A stretch of DNA of 64,000 nucleotides from Amycolatopsis antarctica (lineage in GTDB: Bacteria > Actinomycetota > Actinomycetes > Mycobacteriales > Pseudonocardiaceae): the NCBI RefSeq assembly GCF_002262875.1, contig NZ_NKYE01000009.1:62001-126000 (forward strand), written 5' to 3'. Positions 17,615 through 26,759 of the stretch are shown one piece after another. A program made the position numbers and the translations under genes. Below the pieces are notes generated by a model. It worked only from the letters and a program-made list of their open reading frames with translations. It did not search any database and was not told where the DNA came from. The first letter of the stretch is position 1; each line of letters starts with the position of its first letter.

Positions 17615-18559
17615 TTGACACCAGAGCGTTCGGCGATCACCCGGCGTCGTTTCCTGACAGTGGCGGCACTTCTGCCGTTGGCCGGATGCTCGGCGCCCGG
17701 GCGTCCGGCGTCCGATGTTCCAGCCCCGGCCTCGTCGTCGAGCACCCCGTCCGCGCCGGCGTCCGTGCCAGAGCCAGGGAACGGCCGGGAACGGCTGGCC
17801 GAGCTGGAGCGGCGGTTCGACGCCAGGCTCGGGTTGTACGCGCTGGACACCGGCAGCGGGTCCGCCATCGAGTACCGCGCCGACGAGCGGTTCGCATTCT
17901 GCTCGACGTTCAAAGGCCTTGCGGTGGCGGCGGTGCTGAGCCGGAACCCGCCGTCGCATGTGGACACCGTGGTGACCTACACCGAGGATGATTTGCTGAA
18001 GAGCGCCGTGGTCACCGAAGAGCACGTGGCCACCGGGATGACGATCGGCGGGCTCTGCGACGCCGCGATCCGGTACAGCGACGGTACGGCGGCCAACCTG
18101 CTGGTCCGCGATCTCGGCGGCCCCGCCGAGCTGACCGAGTACGCGCGCGGTCTCGGCGACACGGTCACCCGGATGGACCGGATCGAGCCCGCCATCACCG
18201 AGGCCATCCCCGGCGATCCGCGTGACACGACCTCGCCGCGTGCCTTCGCCGCCGACTACCGGGCGATGGTGCTCGGCGAAGCGCTCCCGGCAGGCAGTCG
18301 CGACTTCCTGCGCGACCTGCTGGAACGCAACACCACCGGGGCGAAGCGCATCCGGGCCGGCGTACCGGACGACTGGGTGGTGGCCGACAAGACCGGGACC
18401 GGCGACTACGGCACCGTCAACGACATCGCGATCGTGTGGCCGCCGGGCTCCGCCCCGCTCGTCATCGCGGCCATGTCCAGCAAGGCCACCAGGGACGCCG
18501 GGTACGAGGAGGCGCTACTGGCGGAAGCGGCCGCACACGTCGTGGCCACTCTCACCTGA
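17615..18559 (+). CDS. bla: Class A beta-lactamase, lipoprotein-type signal
   Basis: This 314-aa serine beta-lactamase hydrolyses beta-lactam rings outside the membrane. Motifs are complete: STFK (Ser97, Lys100), SDG in place of SDN (155-157), RIEPAITEAIPGD with the general-base Glu191, and DKTGTGDYG (Lys259). The N-terminus combines ITRRRF with a lipobox LPLAGC (Cys25) and then a Ser/Pro/Ala-rich linker, so the enzyme is probably membrane-tethered. TTG at 17615 is chosen because GGGGAGGG lies six bases upstream and the signal begins there. No BlaI/BlaR-type regulator is adjacent. Confidence 0.93.
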   Translation: MTPERSAITRRRFLTVAALLPLAGCSAPGRPASDVPAPASSSSTPSAPASVPEPGNGRERLAELERRFDARLGLYALDTGSGSAIEYRADERFAFCSTFKGLAVAAVLSRNPPSHVDTVVTYTEDDLLKSAVVTEEHVATGMTIGGLCDAAIRYSDGTAANLLVRDLGGPAELTEYARGLGDTVTRMDRIEPAITEAIPGDPRDTTSPRAFAADYRAMVLGEALPAGSRDFLRDLLERNTTGAKRIRAGVPDDWVVADKTGTGDYGTVNDIAIVWPPGSAPLVIAAMSSKATRDAGYEEALLAEAAAHVVATLT

Positions 18560-18808
18560 GCGGGATCGGGCCCGATCGCTGGTCCGTCCGGGTGGCCACG
18601 CGGGAGGCTGTTCGCGACCCGGAACGGCCGAGGTGCCAGCTCTGGCGGTGCCACCGGGCTGACCGGTAGCGAAACCCTCGGTGCAGGGCCGGCAGCGGAA
18701 CGTCATCACCCGGTTCCGGTCAGCACGCAGGGGAAACACCCCGGGGGTACGGTTGGTTCCGCCCGCGCCGCCGACACCGGACGCGCCCGAACGATGGAGG
18801 AACGGTCT

Positions 18809-20050
18809 ATGCCGCAGCCCGAACCGGCCACCAAGAACCCGGACAAGGGATACGTAGCGCTTCTTGGCTGGAGTCTCAACGCGGTGGAGGCTCTGGACCG
18901 GTTCGACCGGCGATATGTCGTCGTGGCCCCGGACTGGGCCGAGGAGTACTGCTCCGAACACGGCATCCCGTACGTGCCGTGGAACTTCGAGCGGCTCAAC
19001 GACCGCTCGATGGAGATCGCCGAGACGCTGCAGAAGGAGGGCGTCGACGTCGCGATCCCGTTGTTCGAGGAGACCGTGGAGTGGGCCGGGGCGATCAACT
19101 CCGTCCTGCTGGACAACCCGCGTCTGTTCGGCCAGGCGATGTTGCTGCGGGACAAGGCGCTGATGAAGCGCAGGGCACAGCTCGGCGGCATCCGGGTGGG
19201 CATCTTCGAGGAGGCCCACGACCGGGACGACGTGATCCGCTTCCTCAAGCGCGTCAACCAGACCCTGCTCAAGCTCGACGGCGACCCGAACGACCCGATC
19301 CATCTCAAGGCCTTCGACAAGGCAGGCTGCCTCGGGCACCGCGTCATCCGCACCCCGGACGAGGTCGACACGATCCCGGACGAGGAGTTCCCCGTCCTGA
19401 TGGAGTCGCACCTCGACGGCTGGGAGTTCGCCGTCGAGGCCTGGGTGCACAACGGGAAGATCAAGTTCCTGAACATCTCCGAGTACGTCACCCTCGGGTA
19501 CTCGGTGTTCGTGCCCGCCACCCCGGAACTGGAGAGGTACCGGCCGCAGATCACCGCGCAGATCGAGAAGCTCATCAAGACCTTCGACATCGAGTTCGGC
19601 TTCGTGCACCCGGAGTACTTCGTCACCAGCGACGGGGAGATGTACTTCGGCGAGGTCGCCTACCGGCCGCCGGGCTTCAAGGTTTTCGAACTGCTCGAAC
19701 GGGCATACGGTTTCAATGCCTATCAGGGGCTGGTGCTGGCCTTCGACCCGAAGACCACGGAGGAGGAGATCGACGCCTTCTTCCCGCAGGAGGTCGTCGG
19801 CGCGTCCGGGGTCGCGGGCTGTTTCGGCGTCTACCCGCGCCGCCGGGTGGTCAGCGAACTGCAGATCCCGGAGGAGACCGAGGACGACGACTACTACGAT
19901 TCGCACGACCTCTCCGCGCCACTGGAGGAGACGGTCACGAAGAGGACCGCGTTCGGCACTCACTGGGGTCTGCTGTACTTCTTCGGCGACGACCCCTACC
20001 GGATGCGTGACCTGCTGAAGAAGCAGGAAGAGCTCGACTTCTACGTCTGA
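18809..20050 (+). CDS. ATP-grasp domain protein (carboxylate-amine ligase-like)
   Basis: This 413-aa protein has the three-part layout of ATP-grasp enzymes. A Rossmann-like N-terminal domain (YVALLGWSLNAVEAL, VVVAPDW, ~10-110) is followed by a middle domain with RDKALMKRRAQLGGI (~115), then an ATP-binding lobe with ESHLDGWEFAVEAWV (~195-210), EFGFVHPEYFVT and MYFGEVAYRPPG with the metal-binding Glu. The family joins a carboxylate to an amine or thiol through an acyl-phosphate. ATG at 18809 is preferred over ATG at 18794 because the ribosome-binding site GGAGG lies at 18796-18800. The gene downstream, 40 nt away, encodes an unknown putative Cys-His-Asn enzyme, so the two probably form one pathway. 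Confidence 0.85.
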   Translation: MPQPEPATKNPDKGYVALLGWSLNAVEALDRFDRRYVVVAPDWAEEYCSEHGIPYVPWNFERLNDRSMEIAETLQKEGVDVAIPLFEETVEWAGAINSVLLDNPRLFGQAMLLRDKALMKRRAQLGGIRVGIFEEAHDRDDVIRFLKRVNQTLLKLDGDPNDPIHLKAFDKAGCLGHRVIRTPDEVDTIPDEEFPVLMESHLDGWEFAVEAWVHNGKIKFLNISEYVTLGYSVFVPATPELERYRPQITAQIEKLIKTFDIEFGFVHPEYFVTSDGEMYFGEVAYRPPGFKVFELLERAYGFNAYQGLVLAFDPKTTEEEIDAFFPQEVVGASGVAGCFGVYPRRRVVSELQIPEETEDDDYYDSHDLSAPLEETVTKRTAFGTHWGLLYFFGDDPYRMRDLLKKQEELDFYV

Positions 20051-20090
20051 CGCCCGGCGTGGACGCAGGAGACCTACCCGAGGAAAGCCT

Positions 20091-22118
20091 TTGAAACCGA
20101 CCGCCGACGTCACCACCGAGGCCACCACCCTGGACAAGAGGGTGGTCTCGCTCGACGACGCGACCCGGGCCATGGCCGAGACCCGCGACTTCGGCAAGCA
20201 CGCGAAGCTGCGACGGGTACTGGAGGCTCTGCGCCGGGTGCTGTTGCAGCCGGGTGGCGCCGCGGCGGTGCAGGCGCGGGCGCAGGCGCTGGAGGAGGCC
20301 GGTCTCTTCCAGGAGACGGACTGGGCCTCGCCGGAGATCCTCATCCCCGCGCTGGTCGGCCCCGGGCTGCGCAGCGGTGACGCGGACACCGTCGTGATGG
20401 AGGCGACGAGCGAACTGCGGATGCTCGCCGTCGCCCGGGGCGACTTCGCCCACCCGACGCTGTCCGCCGAGGACGCTCGCCAGTTCCTGTCCCAGGTGCT
20501 GGCGATGAACCTGGAACTGCTGTTCACCCCGCCCAACGAGGCGGAGCGGACCCGGCAGGGCCGGATCGCGCAGCTCATCCGCGACCTGTTCCGCCACCTC
20601 GCCGACGAGATCGGCTACGACACCGTCCTGGACAAGCTGGTCGACGAGATCTGGCGGATCCTGCGCCAGCGTCCGATCCAGGTCGAGGCGGTGCAGTCGC
20701 TGATCACCCGGATCGCGATCTACCGCGGCGATCCCGACATCGATCTGGGCGCGTCGTCCGGGCAGGGCATCGACCGGCTCATCACCAGCCTGTTCGGGAC
20801 CACCGAGGCGTGCCGGGAGGACCCCGGCATGGAGGTCTTCCGTTCCCGGCTGGAGGCGATGGACACCGGTGGCCTGCAGTACGAGGCCACCGGGTTCGCC
20901 AGGGCGATGCACGACACCGGTCTGGTGTCGCCGTACCACGCGGAGCTGCTCCGGTTCCTGCGCGGCGAGAGCGACTATCTGCTCGGCGAGGCGCTCGGCC
21001 TTTCCGACACCGGCCGGAACTGCCTGCTGCGCTTCAGCGATCTCGTGCACCGGCTGATCGAGGAGGCCGTGCATCCGGAGACGGCGCAGAGCGTGTACGG
21101 CCTTGCCTTGCTGCTCGACCGCGGCATCCTGTACGAACCGCCGGTGGCGCCCGCCCTGTGGCGCCAGCTCGCCCTGAAACTGTCCCCGGCCGCGCGGGAG
21201 CGGTTGATCACCGGATTCGGCGACCAGCCGGGGCCGGAGGCACGGCTCATCGCGGGCGTGCTGTCGATGCTCGGGCAGCCGCTCGGCGTGGGGCAGGGCG
21301 ACAACCCGACCTGCCAGTCCGCCCGCGCGCTGTCGATGTGGGCGTACAACGACCCGGACTACCTGCTGCAGATGGTGGTGTGGGCGGCCCGGGACGACGA
21401 GATCATCATGCACTTCGAAGGACAGCCGATCTCGTCGAAGGACAGCGCGGCCGGTGTCGCGACCTCCTTGCCGACGGATCTGGACCCCGTCTCGCTGCTG
21501 GTGGTGCCGCACCTGGACCGGATCTACGCCGAGATGGGACGGCGCTGCGTCGGCAGGCCGGGAGACCCGCACCGCTGGGTCAACCCCGAGTTCCACGGCT
21601 GGTGGGCCTCGCGTGGGTTCCGGATCAACGTCGACGTCGAGACCGGCAACCTGATCGACCTCGACGGGTTCCTCCGGGAGTTCCACGCGAGTTACCACCC
21701 GTCCTACAACGGTGGGCAACCGCTGGTCCATCCGCAGCCCGCCGGAGTCGCCGTCACCGACAGCGCGGCCCGTTACGTCGGCTGGCACGCGATCACGATC
21801 CTGCGCGTCGCGCCCGACCCGCAGGACGTCATGCGGGTGTACTTCTTCAACCCCAACAACGACAGCGGTCAGGACTGGGGCGACGGCGTGGTGGTCTCCA
21901 CCGCGGGCAACGGCGAGCGGTTCGGCGAGGCATCGCTGCCGTTCGACCAGTTCGCCTCGCGGCTCTACATCTTCCATGTCGACCCGCTGGAACGGGCGGA
22001 ACCGGAAAGCGTGCCCGCCGAGGACATTGCTCGGATCACCGGCTACATCGAGCGAAGCTGGGGCGCCGACCGGCTGCCCGCGGGAAGCCTGCAGGCCGCG
22101 AAGCAGCCGCAGGGCTGA
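20091..22118 (+). CDS. Large protein of unknown family with putative Cys-His-Asn catalytic triad
   Basis: A 675-aa soluble protein that I do not recognise. Residues 1-370 are mostly helical. The C-terminal part has a papain-like order of conserved-looking residues: Cys408 in DNPTCQSARALSMW, His566 in YVGWHAITILRV and Asn587 in YFFNPNNDSGQDWG. A Gly-rich lead-in (GVGQGDNP) precedes the Cys and a Tyr/Trp-flanked His follows, which resembles cysteine peptidase or transglutaminase folds. No signal peptide is seen. It starts at TTG 20091 after CGAGGAAAG and follows the ATP-grasp gene. Peptide or amide formation and cleavage is a possible joint function; this is inference. Confidence 0.75.
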   Translation: MKPTADVTTEATTLDKRVVSLDDATRAMAETRDFGKHAKLRRVLEALRRVLLQPGGAAAVQARAQALEEAGLFQETDWASPEILIPALVGPGLRSGDADTVVMEATSELRMLAVARGDFAHPTLSAEDARQFLSQVLAMNLELLFTPPNEAERTRQGRIAQLIRDLFRHLADEIGYDTVLDKLVDEIWRILRQRPIQVEAVQSLITRIAIYRGDPDIDLGASSGQGIDRLITSLFGTTEACREDPGMEVFRSRLEAMDTGGLQYEATGFARAMHDTGLVSPYHAELLRFLRGESDYLLGEALGLSDTGRNCLLRFSDLVHRLIEEAVHPETAQSVYGLALLLDRGILYEPPVAPALWRQLALKLSPAARERLITGFGDQPGPEARLIAGVLSMLGQPLGVGQGDNPTCQSARALSMWAYNDPDYLLQMVVWAARDDEIIMHFEGQPISSKDSAAGVATSLPTDLDPVSLLVVPHLDRIYAEMGRRCVGRPGDPHRWVNPEFHGWWASRGFRINVDVETGNLIDLDGFLREFHASYHPSYNGGQPLVHPQPAGVAVTDSAARYVGWHAITILRVAPDPQDVMRVYFFNPNNDSGQDWGDGVVVSTAGNGERFGEASLPFDQFASRLYIFHVDPLERAEPESVPAEDIARITGYIERSWGADRLPAGSLQAAKQPQG

Positions 22119-22131
22119 ACCGGCCGTCCCG

Positions 22132-22170
22132 GTGGAGGCCCCGCGGGCGGAGCCGCCGCGGAGCCTCCAC
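22132..22170. terminator. Hairpin terminator between convergent genes
   Basis: GTGGAGGC pairs with GCCTCCAC and the inner CCGCGG/CCGCGG arms extend the stem. It lies between the convergent 675-aa protein gene and the trypsin-like protease gene and can serve both strands. Confidence 0.75.
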
Positions 22171-22176
22171 AGCGGA

Positions 22177-23079
22177 TCAGAGCTGTCCGGACCGTTCGTA
22201 GAGACCCCGCACGGCGTCGGTGAACGCGGCCGAGTTGAGATCCTCGGTGGTGCCGTCCGAGTTCACCGTCCCCTTGCTGGTGACGGAGAAGATCGTGCCC
22301 TTGCCGGTGGCCGGGTCGAAGTCGCGCAGCCACGGCCCGCCGCTCGAACCGCCCGCCATGTCGCAGTCGGACCTCCACGAGGAGTAGACCGAGTTCGACC
22401 TGAACGTGGCGGGCAGCGCACAGGACACCGGGGACTCGCCGCGGGCCAGCCGCGACACCGGGTAGCCCACGATGGTGCTGTCCACCGGCGAGGGCACCTC
22501 GTCGAAGGAGATGTCCTGGGTGCCGACGAGGTCGGCGACGTGCTTGCCGTCCACCGGATCGACGGCGATCACGGCGTCGTCGTCGGCCGATGCCATCGGG
22601 CCGCCGTAGGTGTCGGGCCAGGCGAACGCCCGCACCGGGAAGATGCCGTGCGGCGCGGTTCCGTCGTCGAAGGCGGGCGCGAACACGACGTTGGTGATGT
22701 TCACCGGTGTGTCGTCGGGCATCAGCCCGCCGTTGAGGCAGTGGCCAGCGGTGAAGGCCACGTCGTTCGTCGGGCTCGGCACGACGGTGGCGGTGCAGGA
22801 CCCGTCGGCACCCGGCTCGGAGGTGTAGAGAAGCCGGCCGAGACCCGGGGGAGGGGCGCCCTCCCACTCCGTCGCGATCTTCTCCGCGGGAGCCAGACGC
22901 TCATCGGCGCCCAGTTGCTTGATTCGTTCCGGTGTCCAGTAGTCCACGGCGGCGGCCCGGTCGGCTTCGCTCACCTCGGTCACCACGTCGGCGTTCGCGC
23001 TCGCCGGGACGGCCGTCATCGCCAGTGCGGCACCGGCCGCCGCGATCGTCGCTGCTGAACGTACGAGTATCGATGTCAT
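22177..23079 (-). CDS. Secreted trypsin-like serine peptidase
   Basis: A 300-aa S1-fold protease. The signal peptide covers residues 1-28 (cut near ASANA-DV). A propeptide-like segment precedes the catalytic domain. The triad is visible: TAGHC (His113), ASADDDAV (Asp167 or 168) and GGSSGGPW (Ser246). Paired cysteines near 95/114 and 220/239 could form disulfides. There is no C-terminal anchor. ATG at 23079 begins the signal peptide. It is convergent with the ATP-grasp pair and divergent from the S9 peptidase gene; any functional link is unknown. Confidence 0.92.
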   Translation of the reverse strand: MTSILVRSAATIAAAGAALAMTAVPASANADVVTEVSEADRAAAVDYWTPERIKQLGADERLAPAEKIATEWEGAPPPGLGRLLYTSEPGADGSCTATVVPSPTNDVAFTAGHCLNGGLMPDDTPVNITNVVFAPAFDDGTAPHGIFPVRAFAWPDTYGGPMASADDDAVIAVDPVDGKHVADLVGTQDISFDEVPSPVDSTIVGYPVSRLARGESPVSCALPATFRSNSVYSSWRSDCDMAGGSSGGPWLRDFDPATGKGTIFSVTSKGTVNSDGTTEDLNSAAFTDAVRGLYERSGQL

Positions 23080-23256
23080 GTCCGGAAGGACGCGGCGACC
23101 CGAGGCGGCGTTGTGCCCGTTCGTCCAGGATCACCTGGCCGGGTAGCCGGAATCCCGGTGCACGTGCCGAAACGTGCCGTGTGGACGTCTGATCGCCGGC
23201 TTTGCGGACGACGAAACCACCTGTACGTGGCCGAGGTCACCGGGGCGCCACGGTTG

Positions 23257-23277
23257 ACCCTGCCGCGACGGCAGGGT
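23257..23277. promoter_or_regulatory. Inverted repeat upstream of the S9 peptidase gene
   Basis: ACCCTGCCG-CGA-CGGCAGGGT is a perfect 9-3-9 repeat 51 nt upstream of the S9 peptidase start. A TTGACC hexamer overlaps its left arm, but no convincing -10 box follows. It may be an operator or a 5' leader hairpin. Confidence 0.4.
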
Positions 23278-23327
23278 GTTCGATCGGTGATGAGAAGCGT
23301 GTGTGCCGGAGCCGAGTGGAGCGCAGA

Positions 23328-25280
23328 GTGAACATGACCGGACGACCGACCGACCAGCGACCGCCACTGATCGACCTCGAGGCGTTCTTCGCCGACCCGC
23401 GGTTCGCGAACGCGTCGATCTCGCCCGACGGCACCCGCATCGCCTACCTCGCCCCGCACCGGGGCCGGCGCAACGTCTGGATCCGCGGCATCGACCAGTC
23501 CCACGAGGACGCCGTCCCGGTCACCCACGACGCCCGCCGCGGGATCACCACGTATCACTGGACCGACGACCCCCGTTGGCTGCTCTACCTCCAGGACACC
23601 GACGGCAACGAGGACTGGCACCTCCACCGCGTCGACCTCGACGCCCCGGACGCACCCGCCGTCGACCTCACCCCGATGGACCCCGGTTCACGGGTGGTGG
23701 GTGCGGAGCCGCTGCCGTCGGTTCCGGGCACCGTGCTGGTCACGATGAACCAGCGACCGATGTTCTTCGACACCTTCCGGATCGACGTCGCCACCGGTCA
23801 GACGAGCCTGCACCGGGAGCAGGACGACCCGACGGCCGCTTTCCTGCTCGACCGTCGTGGTGAGCTCAGGTTCCGGACCGAGCTCGCCGCGGACGGCACC
23901 GTCGAGGTCTCCGCGATCGACGCCACCACCGGGCGGGCACGGCTGCTGCGCCGCCTCGGCGGGGCCGAACACCCGGTGGGCGTCCAGCCCCAGGAGGTCA
24001 CCGCAGACGGGAAGGGCCTGCTCATCGGGTCCTACCAGGACGGCGACGACCTGCGACTGGTCCGCATCGACCACGAGACCGGCGAGGAGACCGTCGTCGC
24101 CGCCGTCGACGGTCACGACCTCGACATCAGCGGCACGGTGCTGCCCGGTGTGCTGCCGCCCCCGGTCTACACGCACCCGCACACCGGCGAGATCCTCGCC
24201 GCCCGCTTCGTCGCCGACCGCCCGCACATCGAGGTCCTGGACCCGCACTTCGCCGAGGTGTACGCCCGACTGCGGGAGCTCTCCGACGGCGTGCTCGACA
24301 CCCTGTCCTGCGACGACTCGGGACAGCGCTGGATCGCCACCTTCACCCACGACCGCGACCCCGGCGTCACCTGGCTCTACGACCACACCACCGGGGACGC
24401 CAGGCTGCTGTTCCGCGCCCACCCGGACCGCGACCCGGAGACCATGGCAGCCATGGAACCCGTCGGTTTCCCCGCCCGCGACGGGCTGCCCCTGCACGGC
24501 TTCCTCACCCTGCCGGTCGGCGTCGAGCCGCGGAACCTGCCGCTCGTGCTGGTGGTGCACGGTGGGCCCTGGTGGTACGACGCGTGGGAGTACAGCAGCG
24601 AGGTGCAGTTTCTCGCCAATCGGGGCTACGCGGTGCTGCAGGTGAACTTCCGGGGTTCGCTGGGCTACGGGAGACGGCATGTCACCGCCGCGATCGGCGA
24701 GTTCGCAAGGGCGATGCACGACGACCTGATCGACGCCGTCGACTGGGCCGTGGCCCGTGGTTACGCCGATCCCGATCGCGTCGGCATCTTCGGCGGGTCC
24801 TACGGCGGGTACTCCGCTCTCGTCGGCGTCACCGTGACCCCGGACCGCTTCGCCGCCGCCGTCGACTACGTCGGCATCTCCGACCTCGCCAACTTCATGC
24901 GCACCCTGCCGCCGTTCACCCGCGCCTTCAACGTCAACAACTGGTACCGCTACGTCGGCGATCCCGACATTCCCGAGCAGGAGGCCGACATGCTGGCCCG
25001 GTCGCCGATCACCATGGTCGACCGGATCCGCACCCCGTTGCTCGTCGCACAGGGCGCCAACGACGTGCGCGTCGTGCAGGCCGAGTCCGACAACATCGTC
25101 GCCCGCCTGCGCGAGCGTGGCGTACCCGTCGAGTACCTGGTCGCGGAAGACGAGGGCCATGGTTTCGAGAACCCGGAGAACCAGATCCTGTTGCACCGCG
25201 CGATCGAACGGCACTTCGCCCGGCACCTCGGCGGCCGCAGCGCGGAGGTCTCCCTGACTGCGGACTCGCCGGTTAGCTGA
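23328..25280 (+). CDS. S9-family prolyl oligopeptidase-like peptidase
   Basis: The 650-aa protein has an N-terminal beta-propeller (ISPDGTRIAYLAP and WTDDPRWLLYLQD are blade motifs, ~1-385) and a C-terminal alpha/beta hydrolase domain. The triad is Ser491 in IFGGSYGGYS, Asp579 in QGANDVRV and His611 in DEGHGF. The family cleaves short peptides or acyl-amino acids, with access limited by the propeller. No signal peptide is seen, so it is cytoplasmic. GTG at 23328 is preferred over ATG at 23334 because GGAG at 23318-23321 is spaced for it. It is the last intact gene before the accessory region on the right. Confidence 0.92.
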   Translation: MNMTGRPTDQRPPLIDLEAFFADPRFANASISPDGTRIAYLAPHRGRRNVWIRGIDQSHEDAVPVTHDARRGITTYHWTDDPRWLLYLQDTDGNEDWHLHRVDLDAPDAPAVDLTPMDPGSRVVGAEPLPSVPGTVLVTMNQRPMFFDTFRIDVATGQTSLHREQDDPTAAFLLDRRGELRFRTELAADGTVEVSAIDATTGRARLLRRLGGAEHPVGVQPQEVTADGKGLLIGSYQDGDDLRLVRIDHETGEETVVAAVDGHDLDISGTVLPGVLPPPVYTHPHTGEILAARFVADRPHIEVLDPHFAEVYARLRELSDGVLDTLSCDDSGQRWIATFTHDRDPGVTWLYDHTTGDARLLFRAHPDRDPETMAAMEPVGFPARDGLPLHGFLTLPVGVEPRNLPLVLVVHGGPWWYDAWEYSSEVQFLANRGYAVLQVNFRGSLGYGRRHVTAAIGEFARAMHDDLIDAVDWAVARGYADPDRVGIFGGSYGGYSALVGVTVTPDRFAAAVDYVGISDLANFMRTLPPFTRAFNVNNWYRYVGDPDIPEQEADMLARSPITMVDRIRTPLLVAQGANDVRVVQAESDNIVARLRERGVPVEYLVAEDEGHGFENPENQILLHRAIERHFARHLGGRSAEVSLTADSPVS

Positions 25281-25432
25281 GAACACGCGCCGCGGGGCGT
25301 GGTCCACCCGAAGGGCCGCGCCCCATCGAGCGCCGCCGATGCCACCCACCTCGCCAGTACTGTCCTGACAGGACTGGGTTCCCCGGAAGCTACGGCGGTC
25401 GCTCTGTCGTCGGCTACGACGCCAGGTCAACT

Positions 25433-25455
25433 TGGTGCCCCCGGTGCGACTCGAA
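25433..25455 (-). other. tRNA 3'-end-like sequence, possible attachment-site scar
   Basis: Read on the minus strand this is TTCGAGT (T-loop), CGCAC (T-stem 3' arm), CGGGGGC (acceptor 3' arm) and ACCA. Just upstream on that strand the T-stem 5' arm GTGCG is present at 25463-25467 but is separated from the T-loop by seven extra bases. A GCCCCCGGT arm at 25471-25479 could complete the acceptor stem, though part of it overlaps the IS end. No full tRNA body is present. Integrative elements commonly leave such fragments. No second copy was noticed in the window. Confidence 0.5.
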
Positions 25456-25474
25456 CAGCATCCGCACGAAACCG

Positions 25475-26752
25475 GGGGCTGCTGAATGACTCTGTGACAG
25501 CAGGTCAGGCCGCCGTTGTGGCGGTCTGGGTCATGATGGCTTTGTACTCGATGGGGGTCAATCTGCCGAGTCGTGTTTGGCGGCGTCGGCGGTGGTAGGT
25601 GCGTTCGATCCAGGTGACGATCGCGATTCGGAGTTCCTCGCGGTTGGTCCAGCGGTGGCGGTCGAGAACGCCTGCGTTGCAGGAGGCTGAAGAAGCTCTC
25701 GATGGCGGCGTTGTCTCCGGCGGAGCCGATTTGGCCCATTGAGCCGCGTATCTGGTGGCGCCACAGCGATTGCTGCAGCGTGCGTGAGCGAAACTGACCG
25801 CCTCTGTCGGAGTGCAGCGTGCAGTTCGCGACGGTCCCGCCACGTCGGGCGACTGCGGGCTCCAGCGCGTCGACCGCCAACTGGGCGCTCATGCGGTCGG
25901 CGATGGAGTAGCCCACGATCCGGTTGGACCACACGTCCTTGGCCGCGCAAATGTAGAGCTTGCCCTCGCTCGTCGGGTGTTCGGAGATGTCGGTCAACCA
26001 CAGGCGATTCGGCTCATCCGCGGTGAATTCGCGACACACCGAATCTTCGTGCGCCGGCGTACCGACACGGCCCTTCCTGCCACGACGCTTCTTGCCGAAC
26101 ACGCACCACCACTCATTCGCCGAGCGGATTTTCCACACCGTGCGGTCGGACACCTTGTGACCGGCTGCGGTGACCTCGTCGAACAACAGCCGGTAGCCGA
26201 ACTCGGGATCATCGCGATGGGCAGCGAAGATCGCGTTCGCCAGGTAAGCCTCGGCCAGTTCGGCGGCGGTCACGGGGTTGTCCAGCCAGGCGTAGTAGTG
26301 CTGGCGATGGAGTTTCAACACCCGACACGACACCGCCACCGGCACTCGGACGCGGGCACCGGCGGCGGCTAACTCCTTCACGAGCGGGTAGAGCCTCTTC
26401 CCGGCAGCTGAGCCTGCGACAGATACGCCGCCGCGCGGCGCAGGACCTCGTTCTCCTGCTCCAGCAGCCGATTGCGGCTTGAGTTCCCGCAACTCCCGCG
26501 CCGCATCCGAGGTGACACCAGGCTTGACGCCGTCTTCGACATCGGACCGGCGTAACCACTTCTGCAACGTCATCGGATGGACACCGAAATCGTGCGCGAC
26601 CTGCTCGATCGTCACACCCGGCCCACGACTCCGCGCGACCCGCACGACGTCCTTACGGAACTCACGGGGATTAGGGCTTGGGCACGGCGACATCCTTCCA
26701 GTCTGCGCGTCAGCAAGCGATCTCAGCTGTCACAGATCCCTTCAGCAGCCCC
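25475..26752 (-). mobile_element. IS3-family insertion sequence, degenerate
   Basis: Imperfect 27-bp terminal inverted repeats bound the element: 25475-25501 and 26726-26752 match at 24 of 27 positions, with mismatches in the middle only. Inside is an IS3-type transposase reading frame. No target-site duplication is evident at the flanks (GGGG outside the left end, CGCAG outside the right). The left end abuts the tRNA-like scar, and the right end abuts a truncated DsbA remnant. Confidence 0.85.
25505..26693 (-). pseudogene. IS3-family transposase, frameshifted
   Basis: The OrfA part (VARSRGPGVTIEQVAHDFG, an HTH) starts at ATG 26693. Near 26475-26482 the frame slips. The expected leucine-zipper region (NRLLEQENEVLRRAAAYL) lies in another frame, and the open frame instead runs straight into OrfB (KELAAAGARVRVPV), which normally needs programmed -1 frameshifting. 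The DDE residues are present (LTDISEHP, LHSDRGGQF, AAIESFFSLL). A second slip near 25675-25685 throws out the C-terminal LDRHRWTNREELR...TRLGRLTPIEY segment. Two lesions make the enzyme almost certainly inactive. Confidence 0.85.
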
Positions 26753-26759
26753 GCAGCCG

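Noticed and set aside
18564-18577. A 14-bp GATCGGGCCCGATC palindrome after the beta-lactamase gene.
   Set aside because: It is a short self-complementary site in GC-rich DNA with no spacer, at the 3' end of a gene. It is too weak as a terminator and not placed as an operator.
25433-25480. A complete tRNA gene or minimal tRNA-like RNA.
   Set aside because: There is no anticodon or D arm, seven extra bases split the T-arm, and the second acceptor-like arm is partly the IS end. Only a 3' fragment is supported.
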